A DNA stretch of 21,069 nt from JBKHYJ01 sp046565505 (lineage in GTDB: Bacteria > Acidobacteriota > Blastocatellia > UBA7656), in the NCBI GenBank assembly GCA_046565505.1, contig JBKHYJ010000112.1:1-21069 (forward strand), written 5' to 3'. Every line of letters starts with the position of its first letter. Within the stretch, counting starts at the first letter, position 1. The notes under the pieces were generated by a model. The model did not search any database and was not told the origin of the DNA. It saw only the letters and a list, made by a program, of their open reading frames with translations. Shown one piece after another: positions 1-8,437 of the stretch. A program made the translations under genes and the position numbers.

Positions 1-2
1 GG

Positions 3-122
3 AAGATGCCAACTGAGCAAGAAGTGATAGATTGGTCTAAGTGGCGGCGAAGGCATCAAGCCACGGCCAGACGCTATCACTACAAGCGCCGTGAAGCACA
101 AGCTAGTCATCTACAACTGTAG
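3..122 (+). pseudogene. C-terminal tail of a transposase (partial, enters from left edge)
   Basis: The frame is open from base 3 to a TAG at 120-122 and encodes about 39 residues. They are strongly basic and contain the stretch WSKWRRRHQATARRYHYKRR. Tails of this W-rich, arginine-rich kind occur at the C-terminus of some DDE-type insertion-sequence transposases; that is recollection of family style, not a search result. The 5' part would lie left of the window, so it is unclear whether the element is intact. Two further insertion-sequence scraps within 1.2 kb support a mobile-element reading. It could instead be the end of an unrelated basic protein. Confidence 0.4.
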
Positions 123-281
123 TACTATAGCAATTTGCGATTGGATGTAACTTGCTATCTATACGGTCTAGGTGCGCTCTACGTTTGTGCGACCAACGTA
201 TTAAATTACATTCAATTGCAAACAGCTATAATATGTATGATGCCCCTAGACCTAAGCACTAGCCTCACGGGGAAGATACAC

Positions 282-662
282 ATGATCAATTATTCTAATC
301 CGCAACAGGAGATTAATGACCTAAAAGCATTGTGGGAGGATGCTGCCCCTCTCGCTTACTGGGGATTCAGAGCTCTCGGGCGCGGCGCTGTAGTCGTCAA
401 AGTAACAGGGGGTGATACTTATGCTGGCGACATTTGCTTTAGCTTCTCTTATACTCCACACTATTCTACGAAAAAGAGATTGCCTGAATTCCTGTAAGGC
501 TACGACCCTGAGACGGAAGTGGTCTTCATTGTCCAACGACCCGACGATTCTCTTTCAGTGCATGTGTTGGCAGAGTTACCGACTCCGATGGAAGCGGCGA
601 TGAAAGCAGGTGATCCTCACAATACTGTGGTCGGAGAGGAGAGATCCATCAGGAGTCATTGA
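282..662 (+). pseudogene. Hypothetical protein gene interrupted by an in-frame TAA
   Basis: From ATG 282-284, preceded by a GGGGAAG stretch that could serve as a ribosome-binding site, the frame runs 71 codons to TAA at 495-497. It then stays open in the same frame for another 54 codons, to TGA at 660-662. The reading on both sides of the stop looks protein-like: ...KKRLPEFL, stop, GYDPETEVVFIVQ.... A single change from GAA, CAA or AAA would create the stop, giving an original protein of about 126 residues. I do not recognise the family. No transmembrane segment or signal peptide is visible, and the protein is small, mixed alpha/beta in flavour and acidic towards its C-terminus. An upstream extension of the frame to base 135 has no good start. 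It sits among insertion-sequence debris and is probably a dying gene, though a sequencing error at the TAA is possible. Confidence 0.45.
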
Positions 663-695
663 CTTAAAATCTACTGATACTAGCGGAATTTGTGG

Positions 696-1130
696 TCACA
701 ATCTAAGCCTTCCCATTGAGGAGTCAATCAACAGGTTGTGCAATCAGTTCTCATGATAAACAAACCCATTGAGATCGCCAAAAGGCGACCCTCTCAACGG
801 CTGCTGCTGGCGCAATCGCGTCCCATAAGGGTGAAAGTTCCATTGCAAGGCTATTGCCCGCACGGCCAACTCCATACTCCGTGTTGTCGAGCGGCCGTAG
901 CAGGCCGTGTACCACAACCGGTCCAACCGATTCAGCAGTCTGTCTACTGCATTCGATGTGCGGGCAGCACCCGGACAATCATAAGCTGACGTGAAGTCCT
1001 TACCTCACTTACACAACTTCAAGACCACCTCCGAGACTACCCCGCTCAATTCTGCAATCGCCCACTGTTGCAGCCGACGCAGGCGTTGCGAAAAACTTCG
1101 CTTGGTCTCGGCCCTGTAAGCGTGCCAAAC
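696..1130 (-). pseudogene. Decayed insertion-sequence transposase, C-terminal half
   Basis: One minus-strand frame carries a transposase-like C-terminus broken by two TGA stops, at 1005-1007 and 744-746, before a final TGA at 696-698. Recognisable pieces in order are VWHAYRAETKRSFSQRLRRL, then CPGAARTSNAVDRLLNRLDR, then SPFGDLNGFVYHEN and LHNLLIDSSMG. The R-T-S-N-x-V-D-R-L core and the N-G-x-x-Y-H-E-N-(W)-L-x-N-L ending match a family of bacterial transposases that I know by pattern but cannot place in a named IS group. The stop at 744-746 replaces the tryptophan expected after HEN, a simple TGG-to-TGA change. The N-terminal catalytic half is absent, and I see no terminal inverted repeats. 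The plus-strand open frames across this stretch are shadows. Confidence 0.6.
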
Positions 1131-1134
1131 CTTA

Positions 1135-1197
1135 GTCGGTTTTGGGACCATGCTTGGAGTAGCCGAGGTGGTGAGTGAGTTTGGCTTGTAAGCCTCT
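1135..1197 (-). pseudogene. IS256-like transposase N-terminal scrap
   Basis: A 21-codon minus-strand stretch bounded by stops reads RGLQAKLTHHLGYSKHGPKT. The LTHHLGY core resembles the N-terminal E-x-L-T-x-H-L-G-Y region of IS256/Mutator-type transposases. It lies directly upstream of the other transposase remnant, in a different frame, so it is either a second element broken at this point or a chance resemblance over a very short stretch. Confidence 0.3.
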
Positions 1198-1270
1198 TCA
1201 ATAGCCGTTCGAAGCCTGTGTCAAATGGCAGCGACTCGCGTCGTGGTCATGATAAGCGACAGCCCTTCGG

Positions 1271-2917
1271 TCACCGCTTATGCTCCGCGCCAGTTGGGCT
1301 GACATTACCCAGCTGCGGCGGCCAATCCCTCGCATGGTAATTCTCATCTACGATCCTATCCCTGGTGCCCGGAGGAAGCACTTGCAGCGTCCTCAGGAAT
1401 TCAATGATCGCATCCTGTTCGGCTGCCGGCAGCGCCTGGAACGCTAGGCGCGATAATTTGGCCTCGCCGGAATGCGCCAATACGGACTGGCGCAGAGTGG
1501 TGAAGAATCCGTGATGAAAGAAGGGCGGCTCGTTGGCCGCTCCCCACAGCCGCTTGGTCAGGAAACGGCGGTTGCCCTGCTTGAACAACTTCGACCAGGC
1601 TGACTGATTCATGTCGAGCGGCTCGGCGTCGCCCGGCTCGCAAATGTCATGGAGTTTGAAATCCGTGTAGGCTTCGACCCAAATGGTGCCCGACGAATCC
1701 GGGCGCAGACGCGGCGGCGGTAAGAGGTCGCTCGTCAGATCCACCAGAAGATTTTGTGTCTCGCCAGCCCTGAGATTGCCCGGTGGGTTAAAGGGATTCG
1801 GCTCGGAATAGATCCAGCCCTGATTGCTGAGCGGTAAGCGCGGGATGTGACAGGTGGCGCAGCCGACCTGCTCAAAGTCGCGTTCGCCGAGTAGGACGGC
1901 GCGCTCGATTTCGGGGTCGCGAGGAATGACGCGGCCCGGCACCTGCAGCGTCGCCTGCCAAACCGTCGCGGCTGTGACATCGGCGCGGGTCATCTCATTC
2001 TTGAAGCCGTCCCCATCAGAGTCTGTGTCGAGGCCGAAACGCTCGGGGGGCTGAATGCCGTGATGCTGGTTATAGGCGTTGTTTGTGAACTCGCGGATCG
2101 ACACGACGTTGCCGGCCTGGTGCCAGGGGCGCACCACGAGGCTGGGCGGATTGGTCGAGCCTGTCGAAAGCAGGCTCAACCGCGGCAGACCTTCGACCTT
2201 TGAGGTGTCCCAGAGCCCGCCTTTGGTGAGGGTCAGTCTTCCGAAGTGTATGCCCTTAGCGACAAGCTCCTTGGTCTCGCCCAGCTTGATGCTGTCGCGG
2301 ACGCGCTGCAGCTCTCCGGTCATTTGCCGGGCGAGCATTTCGAGGTATCCGGCGCCGAACATTCCCGTCGTCGCTCGTAAGTTGGCGATGCTTTGCAGTG
2401 AAGTGGTCTGCCCCGCCTCGTCTACGGTGCCTCGCGTCGGGAGGCTGTCGGCAGGGTCGAAGGTCACAGAATCGAAGCGCTGGCCGAGGACGAAGACGTT
2501 GGTGACGAAATCGCCACCGCCGCCCGAGATGCCATAGGGAGCGTTATGACAGCCCGCGCAAGAGTTAGCGTCAGGAGCGGAGATGCGATTGAACGCACGG
2601 GAGCCGACCAGGGACTGCGTCGGGTCCGACAGTGGCCGTCCGGTGCCTTTGCTCAAAGGTCGCCCGCCGCCTTCCTGGTCAGTCCAGTTCGCATCGAAAA
2701 GCGCCTTGCCGTGGGCAAGGAGCTTTTCGAGCGGTAGCCGGTTCTCTTCGCCATCCTTCAGATGTTTGGGGATGGCGACTTCACGCCCGATGGCAGACTT
2801 CTCCTGGGGCTGCCTCGCATCGGCACTGACGGACGGCGAACGCGTAATGCCCAGGCCCGTCCATGCGAGCAAGCCAAAGGTCAAGATCAGCTTCAACCAT
2901 TTCAGTTTCGACTTCAT
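1271..2917 (-). CDS. Secreted di-heme oxidoreductase, putative peroxidase (DHOR family)
   Basis: The 548-residue product starts at ATG 2917, the 28th codon of the open frame. This start puts a classic Sec signal peptide first: MKSKLKWLK followed by a hydrophobic run and an A-rich cleavage region near residue 32. Two c-type heme sites are visible, CAGCH at about residues 120-124 and CATCH at about 353-357, spaced as in the bacterial di-heme oxidoreductase (thiol oxidoreductase / putative peroxidase) family. The latter half contains the aromatic H-x-G-F-F segment typical of the family. It would act in the periplasm in electron transfer or peroxide handling; the substrate is unknown. It has no obvious link to the peptide locus. 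The permease rearrangement breakpoint lies only about 100 bases upstream, so its native promoter may have been lost or replaced. Confidence 0.85.
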   Translation of the reverse strand: MKSKLKWLKLILTFGLLAWTGLGITRSPSVSADARQPQEKSAIGREVAIPKHLKDGEENRLPLEKLLAHGKALFDANWTDQEGGGRPLSKGTGRPLSDPTQSLVGSRAFNRISAPDANSCAGCHNAPYGISGGGGDFVTNVFVLGQRFDSVTFDPADSLPTRGTVDEAGQTTSLQSIANLRATTGMFGAGYLEMLARQMTGELQRVRDSIKLGETKELVAKGIHFGRLTLTKGGLWDTSKVEGLPRLSLLSTGSTNPPSLVVRPWHQAGNVVSIREFTNNAYNQHHGIQPPERFGLDTDSDGDGFKNEMTRADVTAATVWQATLQVPGRVIPRDPEIERAVLLGERDFEQVGCATCHIPRLPLSNQGWIYSEPNPFNPPGNLRAGETQNLLVDLTSDLLPPPRLRPDSSGTIWVEAYTDFKLHDICEPGDAEPLDMNQSAWSKLFKQGNRRFLTKRLWGAANEPPFFHHGFFTTLRQSVLAHSGEAKLSRLAFQALPAAEQDAIIEFLRTLQVLPPGTRDRIVDENYHARDWPPQLGNVSPTGAEHKR

Positions 2918-2961
2918 AAGTACCCGCTTACCAGCGAACACCCTCAGCGGGGTCTCGCGCT

Positions 2962-2984
2962 CGCCGGGCGGTTGCTGCCCGGCG
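2962..2984. repeat. Perfect 8-bp inverted repeat upstream of the cytochrome gene
   Basis: The arms CGCCGGGC (2962-2969) and GCCCGGCG (2977-2984) flank a 7-base loop. This GC-rich hairpin lies 45-67 bases before the cytochrome start codon and would fall in its leader. No T-run follows on either strand, so it is not a convincing intrinsic terminator. It may be a structured leader or a leftover from the adjacent rearrangement. Confidence 0.4.
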
Positions 2985-3025
2985 CAGACCTTCTCCAAGC
3001 GCCACTCGTCTCACGGCGCAAAGGC

Positions 3026-3538
3026 GAGGCATTTGAAATGCGCGTGGCAGGCAAACCGGGTGCGCTGGCAGCCGCGGTGCGCGAAGCCGTGCGCAGCGTC
3101 GAAAGCAACTTGCCCGTGTTTGATGTCAAGACACAGGTCGAACAATCGGGCGAAACATTGCGAACCGAACGGCTGTTCGCGCGGCTGCTCAGTTTCTTCG
3201 GCGCGCTCGCGTTGTTGCTGACGGGCATCGGGCTATACGGGGTGCTTGCCTACGCCGTCGCGCAACGCACACAAGAAATCGGGATTCGCATGGCGTTGGG
3301 GGCGCAGGTGGGTGATGTGTTATTGCTGGTCGTGCGGCAGGCAATAGCCTGGATGCTCATCGGCGTGATGCTGAGCATCGCCGTGGCGTTGTGGCTAACG
3401 CTCTGGCTGGAAAGCATGCTCTTTGGCGTCAGCGCCACCGACCCGCTGACGTATGCGGTGATTGCGGTGCTGCTGGCGCTGGTGGCACTGCTGGCCTGCT
3501 GGATTCCCGCGCGGCGGGCGAGAAGTCTGCGGGCATGA
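3026..3538 (+). pseudogene. C-terminal half of a MacB/FtsX-type (ADOP-like) permease, inverted fragment
   Basis: The plus-strand reading from about 3026 gives the end of the periplasmic core (FEMRVAGKPGALAAAVREAV). The last three transmembrane segments of an FtsX-like permease follow. These include the signature region LLTGIGLYGVLAYAVAQRTQ then EIGIRMALGA, and it ends at WIPARRA near 3520. It has no start codon of its own in the homologous part. Its last true codon (3518-3520) abuts the head-on N-terminal half on the other strand, and the usual family tail after P-A-R-R-A is missing; the frame reads through a few foreign codons to TGA at 3536-3538. These are multi-pass membrane proteins of macrolide-exporter type, very numerous in Acidobacteriota. 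This copy cannot be functional by itself. Confidence 0.8.
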
Positions 3539-4085
3539 CCCCCGCCACGGTGTAGCCACGCCCGTTGATCGTGAGCGTCTGATCGATCACTTGCGGGTCG
3601 CCGACGAACCACCGCTGCCACAGACCGTAGCTTAGTATGACTGTCTGTAACCCGCCGGGCGTCTCTTCTTCAGGCAAGAAGACACGCCCCAGCTCGGGCC
3701 TCACACCCAGGAGCGAAAACATGGCTGAAGAAGTCTGCACGGCCCCAAGCCGCTCCGGGGCTGTTTGGCCCTTCACATTAACGCTGCTGCCACGGGCGAT
3801 GGCGATATCCTCGAAGACGCTATTCTGAGATTTGATCGCGGAGTACTGTCCCGGCGACGGCCAATCCCGAACGCCGTTGTCACCCTGCGAGTGAATCCAA
3901 ATGATCGCCAGCCTATCGGAGTCGCGGAAAGGCAGCGGGCGCAGCAGGAGGCCGTTCACGATACTAAAGATTGCCGTGTTAGCCCCGATGCCCAACGCGA
4001 GCGTGATGATGGCGATGATAGTGAAGCCCGGCTTCTTCACCAACATCCTTAGCCCGTAGCGCAAGTCTTGCAAGAATGTTTGCAT
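3522..4085 (-). pseudogene. N-terminal half of a MacB/FtsX-type (ADOP-like) permease, truncated
   Basis: ATG 4085 is chosen over an upstream in-frame ATG at 4118 because GAAGGGAAG lies just before it and the protein then begins MQTFLQDLRYGLRMLVKKPG, the standard N-terminus of the family. A first transmembrane segment (IIAIITLALGIGANTAIFS) and the start of the periplasmic MacB core domain follow. Homology stops after GYTVAGVMPADF at about 3522. Beyond that the frame runs through antisense of the inverted C-terminal half and stops at 3429. About 188 of a typical 800 or more residues remain. The start lies 110 bases downstream of the hydroxylase gene, so the fragment may still be transcribed by read-through. 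Confidence 0.8.
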
Positions 4086-4195
4086 ACGCTTCCCTTCGTT
4101 AATCGTGTCGGAGCGCAACCGCCGGACTGCTTTCGTCGCCCATCATTTTTCCATGCCCCTGCCTCACTTAATTCCTGTCCGCGGCCTGGCACATT

Positions 4196-5785
4196 TTATA
4201 ACAAGAGTTGCTTGAACCCGTACAATCTCTCTGATGGGATACCCAACCCTGCGCAGGTTTCGAGTAACTTGTTAGACTCCACTATGGGCTTCGATTCGTC
4301 ATTGTATTTGATACTCGTAATGTAGCCTAGCCACGGCTCCTGCCCCATTGCATACACATAAACCTGCGAGCAGTTGAATCGCTTCACAATATCCATCGCC
4401 CTTTGAAAATCCGAGCCGGATAGCCTTCTCGACTGGTCCATCTTCCTGTCGTATGGCACAGTCATCAAAGAGCCATAAATCCATGACACGGGCGCGCCGT
4501 CGCATTCCATCCCGATAAAAAGCACGTCTATATCTCCGAGCAAGTCATGGACGTGCTCATACATTTTATACTCGATGTTGCGGGAGTCAGAAGAGCACAT
4601 TATCCTGCGCCCCTTCAGGTCTATGAAATAGCCGGTCTTGCTCCTTATGTTGAGGTCGCCGTGCTCCCCCAGGAAAGGCACCCCCATAATCGAACCGCCG
4701 TCCATGACAATAGTTTCCGCGTCATCAATTTCCATCACATTCTTGAAGCCTATCTTCTGCAACACCAGCTTCAAAGATGGGTCTTCCAGCATTCCGCCGC
4801 CGCACCTGGGAACGATCACGTTCTTGATCTTATGTCGCAATTGCAGCAGTGTCTCAAACAGCACGTGGTCCTGATGAGTGTGAGTGATTAAGACGAAGTC
4901 TATAGTGTCCGGCAGGTCTGAAAATGTATACCTGTAGACGTCGCTTCCGAAGTCATAACTGATGACCGGGTCAGTCAGGATGCTAATCTCCTTCGATTCA
5001 ATCAACACGCAGGCATGCCCGAAATAACGGATTCTCACCGAATCACCGGCATACTTATCGGGCCGGCGCGGCGGCTCTTGAGTCAGCAGGGATAAGAACT
5101 GCTCGTCGTGGCCGTCGTTAAGCCCCAGAACCTCTTTAATGTAGCCGAGAGGCTGCGGCTTACGCCTCATCTCAAACAGCATGTCTATGCCTTGGTCCGC
5201 GAATGGGATGTTAATCTGTAGGCTGCCGCTGTCGTCCAACCTCGGAGTGCTAAATACGAACGGCCGCTCATCTTGACTGATCGTTGAAAGGGTGACGGAT
5301 TGTAGCGCGGGGTTGTAGTACCTGCTGTTGTATAGCAGCCCTTCTATAAAACGAACCGAAGGGCTCCTGTTGAGGTCATACACCAGCTCGACGTACCCCT
5401 TGAGGGCTTCGGGCACTCTCTCGTAGAGTGGCTCCATCGATTCTCCTTTAGCTTGATTCACGATCAAATCATTGAGGTGTTTAATCGCGGCGGCCAGCTC
5501 CAGCATGTGTGCCTGCTCCAGAAGAGTCTTCTGCAACAAGGCCCGCACCTCTCCCACGCGGCTGGCAGGCAGGTCAATAAAGGGCCCCCCGCGCATGGCC
5601 GGGTTTTTGACCGCCGCCACATGAATTTCCGGCGCCGACACAAAGGATTTCATTATCTTGACGTGTCCGTTAGCAATGCTCATGGCTGCGGTGGCCGGCG
5701 CTATCAGGTGCGACCAGGCGTACCACTGATTGACCAGAGGGTCTAACTGAACGTTAGGACGAAGGTAATAGGTTTGCTTACTCAT
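4196..5785 (-). CDS. CmlA-type di-iron NRPS beta-hydroxylase (metallo-beta-lactamase fold)
   Basis: The 529-residue protein has an N-terminal domain of about 245 residues and a C-terminal metallo-beta-lactamase fold. The metal motif is T-H-T-H-Q-D-H at 301-307, with E374 in FLGEHGD and D400 in SSDS. Chloramphenicol CmlA (532 residues, from memory) uses H305, H307, D309, H310, E377 and D403 as di-iron ligands. Every one is matched here with a constant offset of 3, including the glutamate that sets CmlA apart from ordinary zinc hydrolases. CmlA hydroxylates the beta carbon of an aminoacyl group held on an NRPS carrier protein. I infer the same chemistry here, on a substrate of this locus. GGAGGAC precedes ATG 5785 at good spacing. 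It follows the acylase gene by 148 bases with no clear terminator. An ordinary MBL hydrolase is unlikely given the length and N-terminal domain. Confidence 0.88.
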   Translation of the reverse strand: MSKQTYYLRPNVQLDPLVNQWYAWSHLIAPATAAMSIANGHVKIMKSFVSAPEIHVAAVKNPAMRGGPFIDLPASRVGEVRALLQKTLLEQAHMLELAAAIKHLNDLIVNQAKGESMEPLYERVPEALKGYVELVYDLNRSPSVRFIEGLLYNSRYYNPALQSVTLSTISQDERPFVFSTPRLDDSGSLQINIPFADQGIDMLFEMRRKPQPLGYIKEVLGLNDGHDEQFLSLLTQEPPRRPDKYAGDSVRIRYFGHACVLIESKEISILTDPVISYDFGSDVYRYTFSDLPDTIDFVLITHTHQDHVLFETLLQLRHKIKNVIVPRCGGGMLEDPSLKLVLQKIGFKNVMEIDDAETIVMDGGSIMGVPFLGEHGDLNIRSKTGYFIDLKGRRIMCSSDSRNIEYKMYEHVHDLLGDIDVLFIGMECDGAPVSWIYGSLMTVPYDRKMDQSRRLSGSDFQRAMDIVKRFNCSQVYVYAMGQEPWLGYITSIKYNDESKPIVESNKLLETCAGLGIPSERLYGFKQLLL

Positions 5786-5933
5786 AATAGTCCTCCACGA
5801 AGACGCGGGCTCCGGTAACAGCCATATACATGAGCCGGGATTAGATGCTTGCGCCGGTCGCCCGAAGCGTCAAGCTTACTGTCGAATCATTGCCAGCCCG
5901 ATAGGGGGTGCGCTTCCGGGGACTCGCGCCCGG

Positions 5934-8381
5934 CTAGTTTCGGGCGGGGGCAAGGACGACCGTCTCCCTTGTCGCCCCCGCTACGCTTCGCTTCGTGAAT
6001 GTAAATACGCGCGCCTTTGCGGCACGCCAATCCGCGAGCTGGTCATCCCAGTGCGGGCTTGCCGGATCGCCCGATTCACCGAGAGCTATGCCCATCTCCG
6101 TCTTATCCCAGTCGCCCACATCCACAATGAAACGCATTGAGACATTCGATCCCGCGTTGACGGTCGGGAAGGCTCCCGTACTCCCATTCTGCGGCAACGC
6201 CGGTATCACGAAGCGCTGCCCCAGCAGAGGCGCGGACGCGAGCGGGTGGGCAAAGCGCACTTCAGCAACACGGCCCCACACCCATTTTGATTCATCGGGT
6301 CCTAATCGCTTCGTCAGTTCTTCGCGCGCTTCTTTCTCGCACGCTTTAAGTAATTCGAGATAGTTATTGAACCCTGCGGGCAGCCACCCCTTCGGCCTGT
6401 CGGCGATGATTCGATCAAGGAAAACGCTGCTGACCCACGAGCCATAGCTTTTCGCGCGTTCATCACCCATGACGCGCCCCGCGACGCGAGTGCGGAAGGC
6501 CGCGCGCATATAAGACAGCAGTGGAGCTGCGCGCGAATCCGCACCCAGACCCCCATCCCATTGCTCGAGCAGACTTATAGTCTCGTTCCACCTTACGTCG
6601 TTCGCAGCAGGGTCAAATTCGCGCGCTATTTCTACAACGTTTCGGGCAAAGTGCGCGGCGCTGATGGAGTAGACGTCGCGCTGAATGGCTCGGAAGTCGT
6701 CAACGCCCAGTCGCGGCTTGGATTGCAAAAGGTCTAAAATGCGGCGCGCGCGGTATGGGGGGGTCCAACTCTGAGTCAGAAGGTAGGGGTAATTTCTCCC
6801 GACCACCCGATTGTTGGCAGTGACAATGATGCCGGATAGCGGGTCGTATAGGTGAGGCAGCTTGTCGAACGGTATGAAACCGACCCATTCCCCTTTATCG
6901 GTCGAGCCATCGTATGGCAGCGTCCCATCTCCGCTTCGCCTGACCGGGACCTTCCCGGCCCCATAATAACCTATGTGACCATCTTTATCCGCATAAACGA
7001 AGTTCTGTGCCGGCCCGGAATAGGCGCTGAGCGCGGCACAAAAACCTTTCCAATTCTGCGCACGGTTGATCTCGTAGAACGCCGACAAATCAAACGCCTG
7101 CGGGTCGAGCGCCGTCCATCGCACGGCATAGCGCTTCGAGTCCTTTTCAAGGGCGATAGGCCCGAGCCTGGTCACGGTGACATCAAAAGGTATCGTCTCG
7201 GTCGTCGTGTCCGTAAGGTTCTTTCGAGCTTTAATATATTCGTGGCGTATGCCTGCTTCGCGCCAGCCTCTGGAGGTTTTGTATAGTGATGGGTTCTGTT
7301 TGTCGAATGTCACAATGTACACATCTTGAACATCCGACCCGAGGTTCGTAGCGCCCCATGCAATCTGGTCATTATGTCCAAGGAGTATGCATGGCACGCC
7401 CGGAAGCGTCACTCCCGCGACATGGAACGAGGGGGCCGTGAGGTGCGACAGGTACCATATCGAAGGGGCAGAAGGCTCTAAATGTGGGTCGTTAGCGAGC
7501 AAGGCTTTACCCGACACGCTATGCTCGCCCGACACGACCCAGTTATTACTCGCCGCCCTCTCAAGCGCATAAAGCCCGGCGCGGTTGAGAGAGCGTCGGG
7601 CCACCTCATCGATTGAAGAGAGCGAATCGAGAAAACCCGTATTGATTGCCGGACCGCGCGGATAGCCGCGCAGGTCCGGCCTCCCGGCATCACCTCTTCT
7701 GATCCGGTCGCCGCCCGCCGGCAGAACGTCCCACGGCGAGACCTGAGACCTGAGTTCCTGCCGGGTCGATTTCGGTAAATCGCTGAACGCCTCATTAGCC
7801 AGGTCGGACGTCCAGGTGGTCGATAGACTTTCGGCGAGAAGCTTCCCAATAATCAACGAGTCCGCCGACGTCCATGTGCGTGGGCGATATTGAAGCAGTC
7901 GGAATTCCACCGGCAACGATTCTGCTTCGAGCGAGTCAATAAATACATTGACGCCGCGCGCGTATTCTTCATAAATGCTGCGCTCGCGTGGTTGCAGGTT
8001 TTTAACCTGCTCTTCTGCGACTGAGGCAAAGCCATAAATGCGATGGCGTTTATCTTCTTCTAGTGTGACGCTCCCGAAAATTTCCGAGAGCTCGCCGCGC
8101 GCCGTGCGGCGCAGCAAATCCATCTGCCACAGGCGGTCGCTCGCAGTTACGTACCCTTGCGCGAGAAACAAGTCCGATTCATTAGCGGCTTCGATGTGTG
8201 GTATACCCCGATCATCGCGCCGGATTGTAACGGTTTGTCTTAAAGGCGCCGATTTGATTGTTGTAATTCTTTGCCGGCCCCCCGGCATCTCCTGCGCCCG
8301 AAACGCTCGGCCGCACGGCGGCAAGCCTGCTGATATTGAGAAAGTTAATATTAAGTAAAGCGCGATTCTACCTTTTCTCAT
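5934..8381 (-). CDS. Penicillin-acylase-family N-terminal-nucleophile hydrolase, exported
   Basis: ATG 8381 (815 residues) is preferred to the open-frame start at 8495. The longer form would overlap the end of the carbamoyltransferase gene, whereas the shorter one begins MRKGRIALYLILTFSISAG, a good signal peptide, behind a weak AAGGGC site. The alpha-subunit region contains IPHIEAANESDLFLAQGYV. The predicted nucleophile is S278, first residue of SNNWVVSG, at which the family cleaves itself to form the beta subunit. The family removes acyl groups from amines and includes beta-lactam and acyl-homoserine-lactone acylases and PvdQ, which deacylates a pyoverdine precursor. Here I infer a periplasmic maturation or self-protection step on the peptide. 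It follows the carbamoyltransferase by 56 bases. The actual substrate is unknown. Confidence 0.85.
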   Translation of the reverse strand: MRKGRIALYLILTFSISAGLPPCGRAFRAQEMPGGRQRITTIKSAPLRQTVTIRRDDRGIPHIEAANESDLFLAQGYVTASDRLWQMDLLRRTARGELSEIFGSVTLEEDKRHRIYGFASVAEEQVKNLQPRERSIYEEYARGVNVFIDSLEAESLPVEFRLLQYRPRTWTSADSLIIGKLLAESLSTTWTSDLANEAFSDLPKSTRQELRSQVSPWDVLPAGGDRIRRGDAGRPDLRGYPRGPAINTGFLDSLSSIDEVARRSLNRAGLYALERAASNNWVVSGEHSVSGKALLANDPHLEPSAPSIWYLSHLTAPSFHVAGVTLPGVPCILLGHNDQIAWGATNLGSDVQDVYIVTFDKQNPSLYKTSRGWREAGIRHEYIKARKNLTDTTTETIPFDVTVTRLGPIALEKDSKRYAVRWTALDPQAFDLSAFYEINRAQNWKGFCAALSAYSGPAQNFVYADKDGHIGYYGAGKVPVRRSGDGTLPYDGSTDKGEWVGFIPFDKLPHLYDPLSGIIVTANNRVVGRNYPYLLTQSWTPPYRARRILDLLQSKPRLGVDDFRAIQRDVYSISAAHFARNVVEIAREFDPAANDVRWNETISLLEQWDGGLGADSRAAPLLSYMRAAFRTRVAGRVMGDERAKSYGSWVSSVFLDRIIADRPKGWLPAGFNNYLELLKACEKEAREELTKRLGPDESKWVWGRVAEVRFAHPLASAPLLGQRFVIPALPQNGSTGAFPTVNAGSNVSMRFIVDVGDWDKTEMGIALGESGDPASPHWDDQLADWRAAKARVFTFTKRSVAGATRETVVLAPARN

Positions 8382-8437
8382 TGGTTCGGCCCTTACGGTT
8401 AAACCGTCGAATGATGAGTATACGACTTCACAGGAAC

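Noticed and set aside
1252..1281. Inverted repeat ATAAGCG/CGCTTAT around the cytochrome stop codon as a terminator
   Set aside because: Seven-base arms with a 16-base loop and no T-run on either strand; too weak to call.
2079..2537. Plus-strand open frame antisense to the cytochrome gene
   Set aside because: No recognisable motif, no ribosome site, and it lies fully opposite a gene with two heme motifs.
2918..2998. 27-codon N-terminal extension of the cytochrome frame
   Set aside because: The Sec signal peptide begins at ATG 2917; the extension is polar and crosses the GC-rich hairpin.
5786..5933. Promoter for the beta-hydroxylase (a TTGACG box is present in the gap)
   Set aside because: No acceptable -10 box lies at 16-18 bases from it; the gap may simply be transcribed by read-through.
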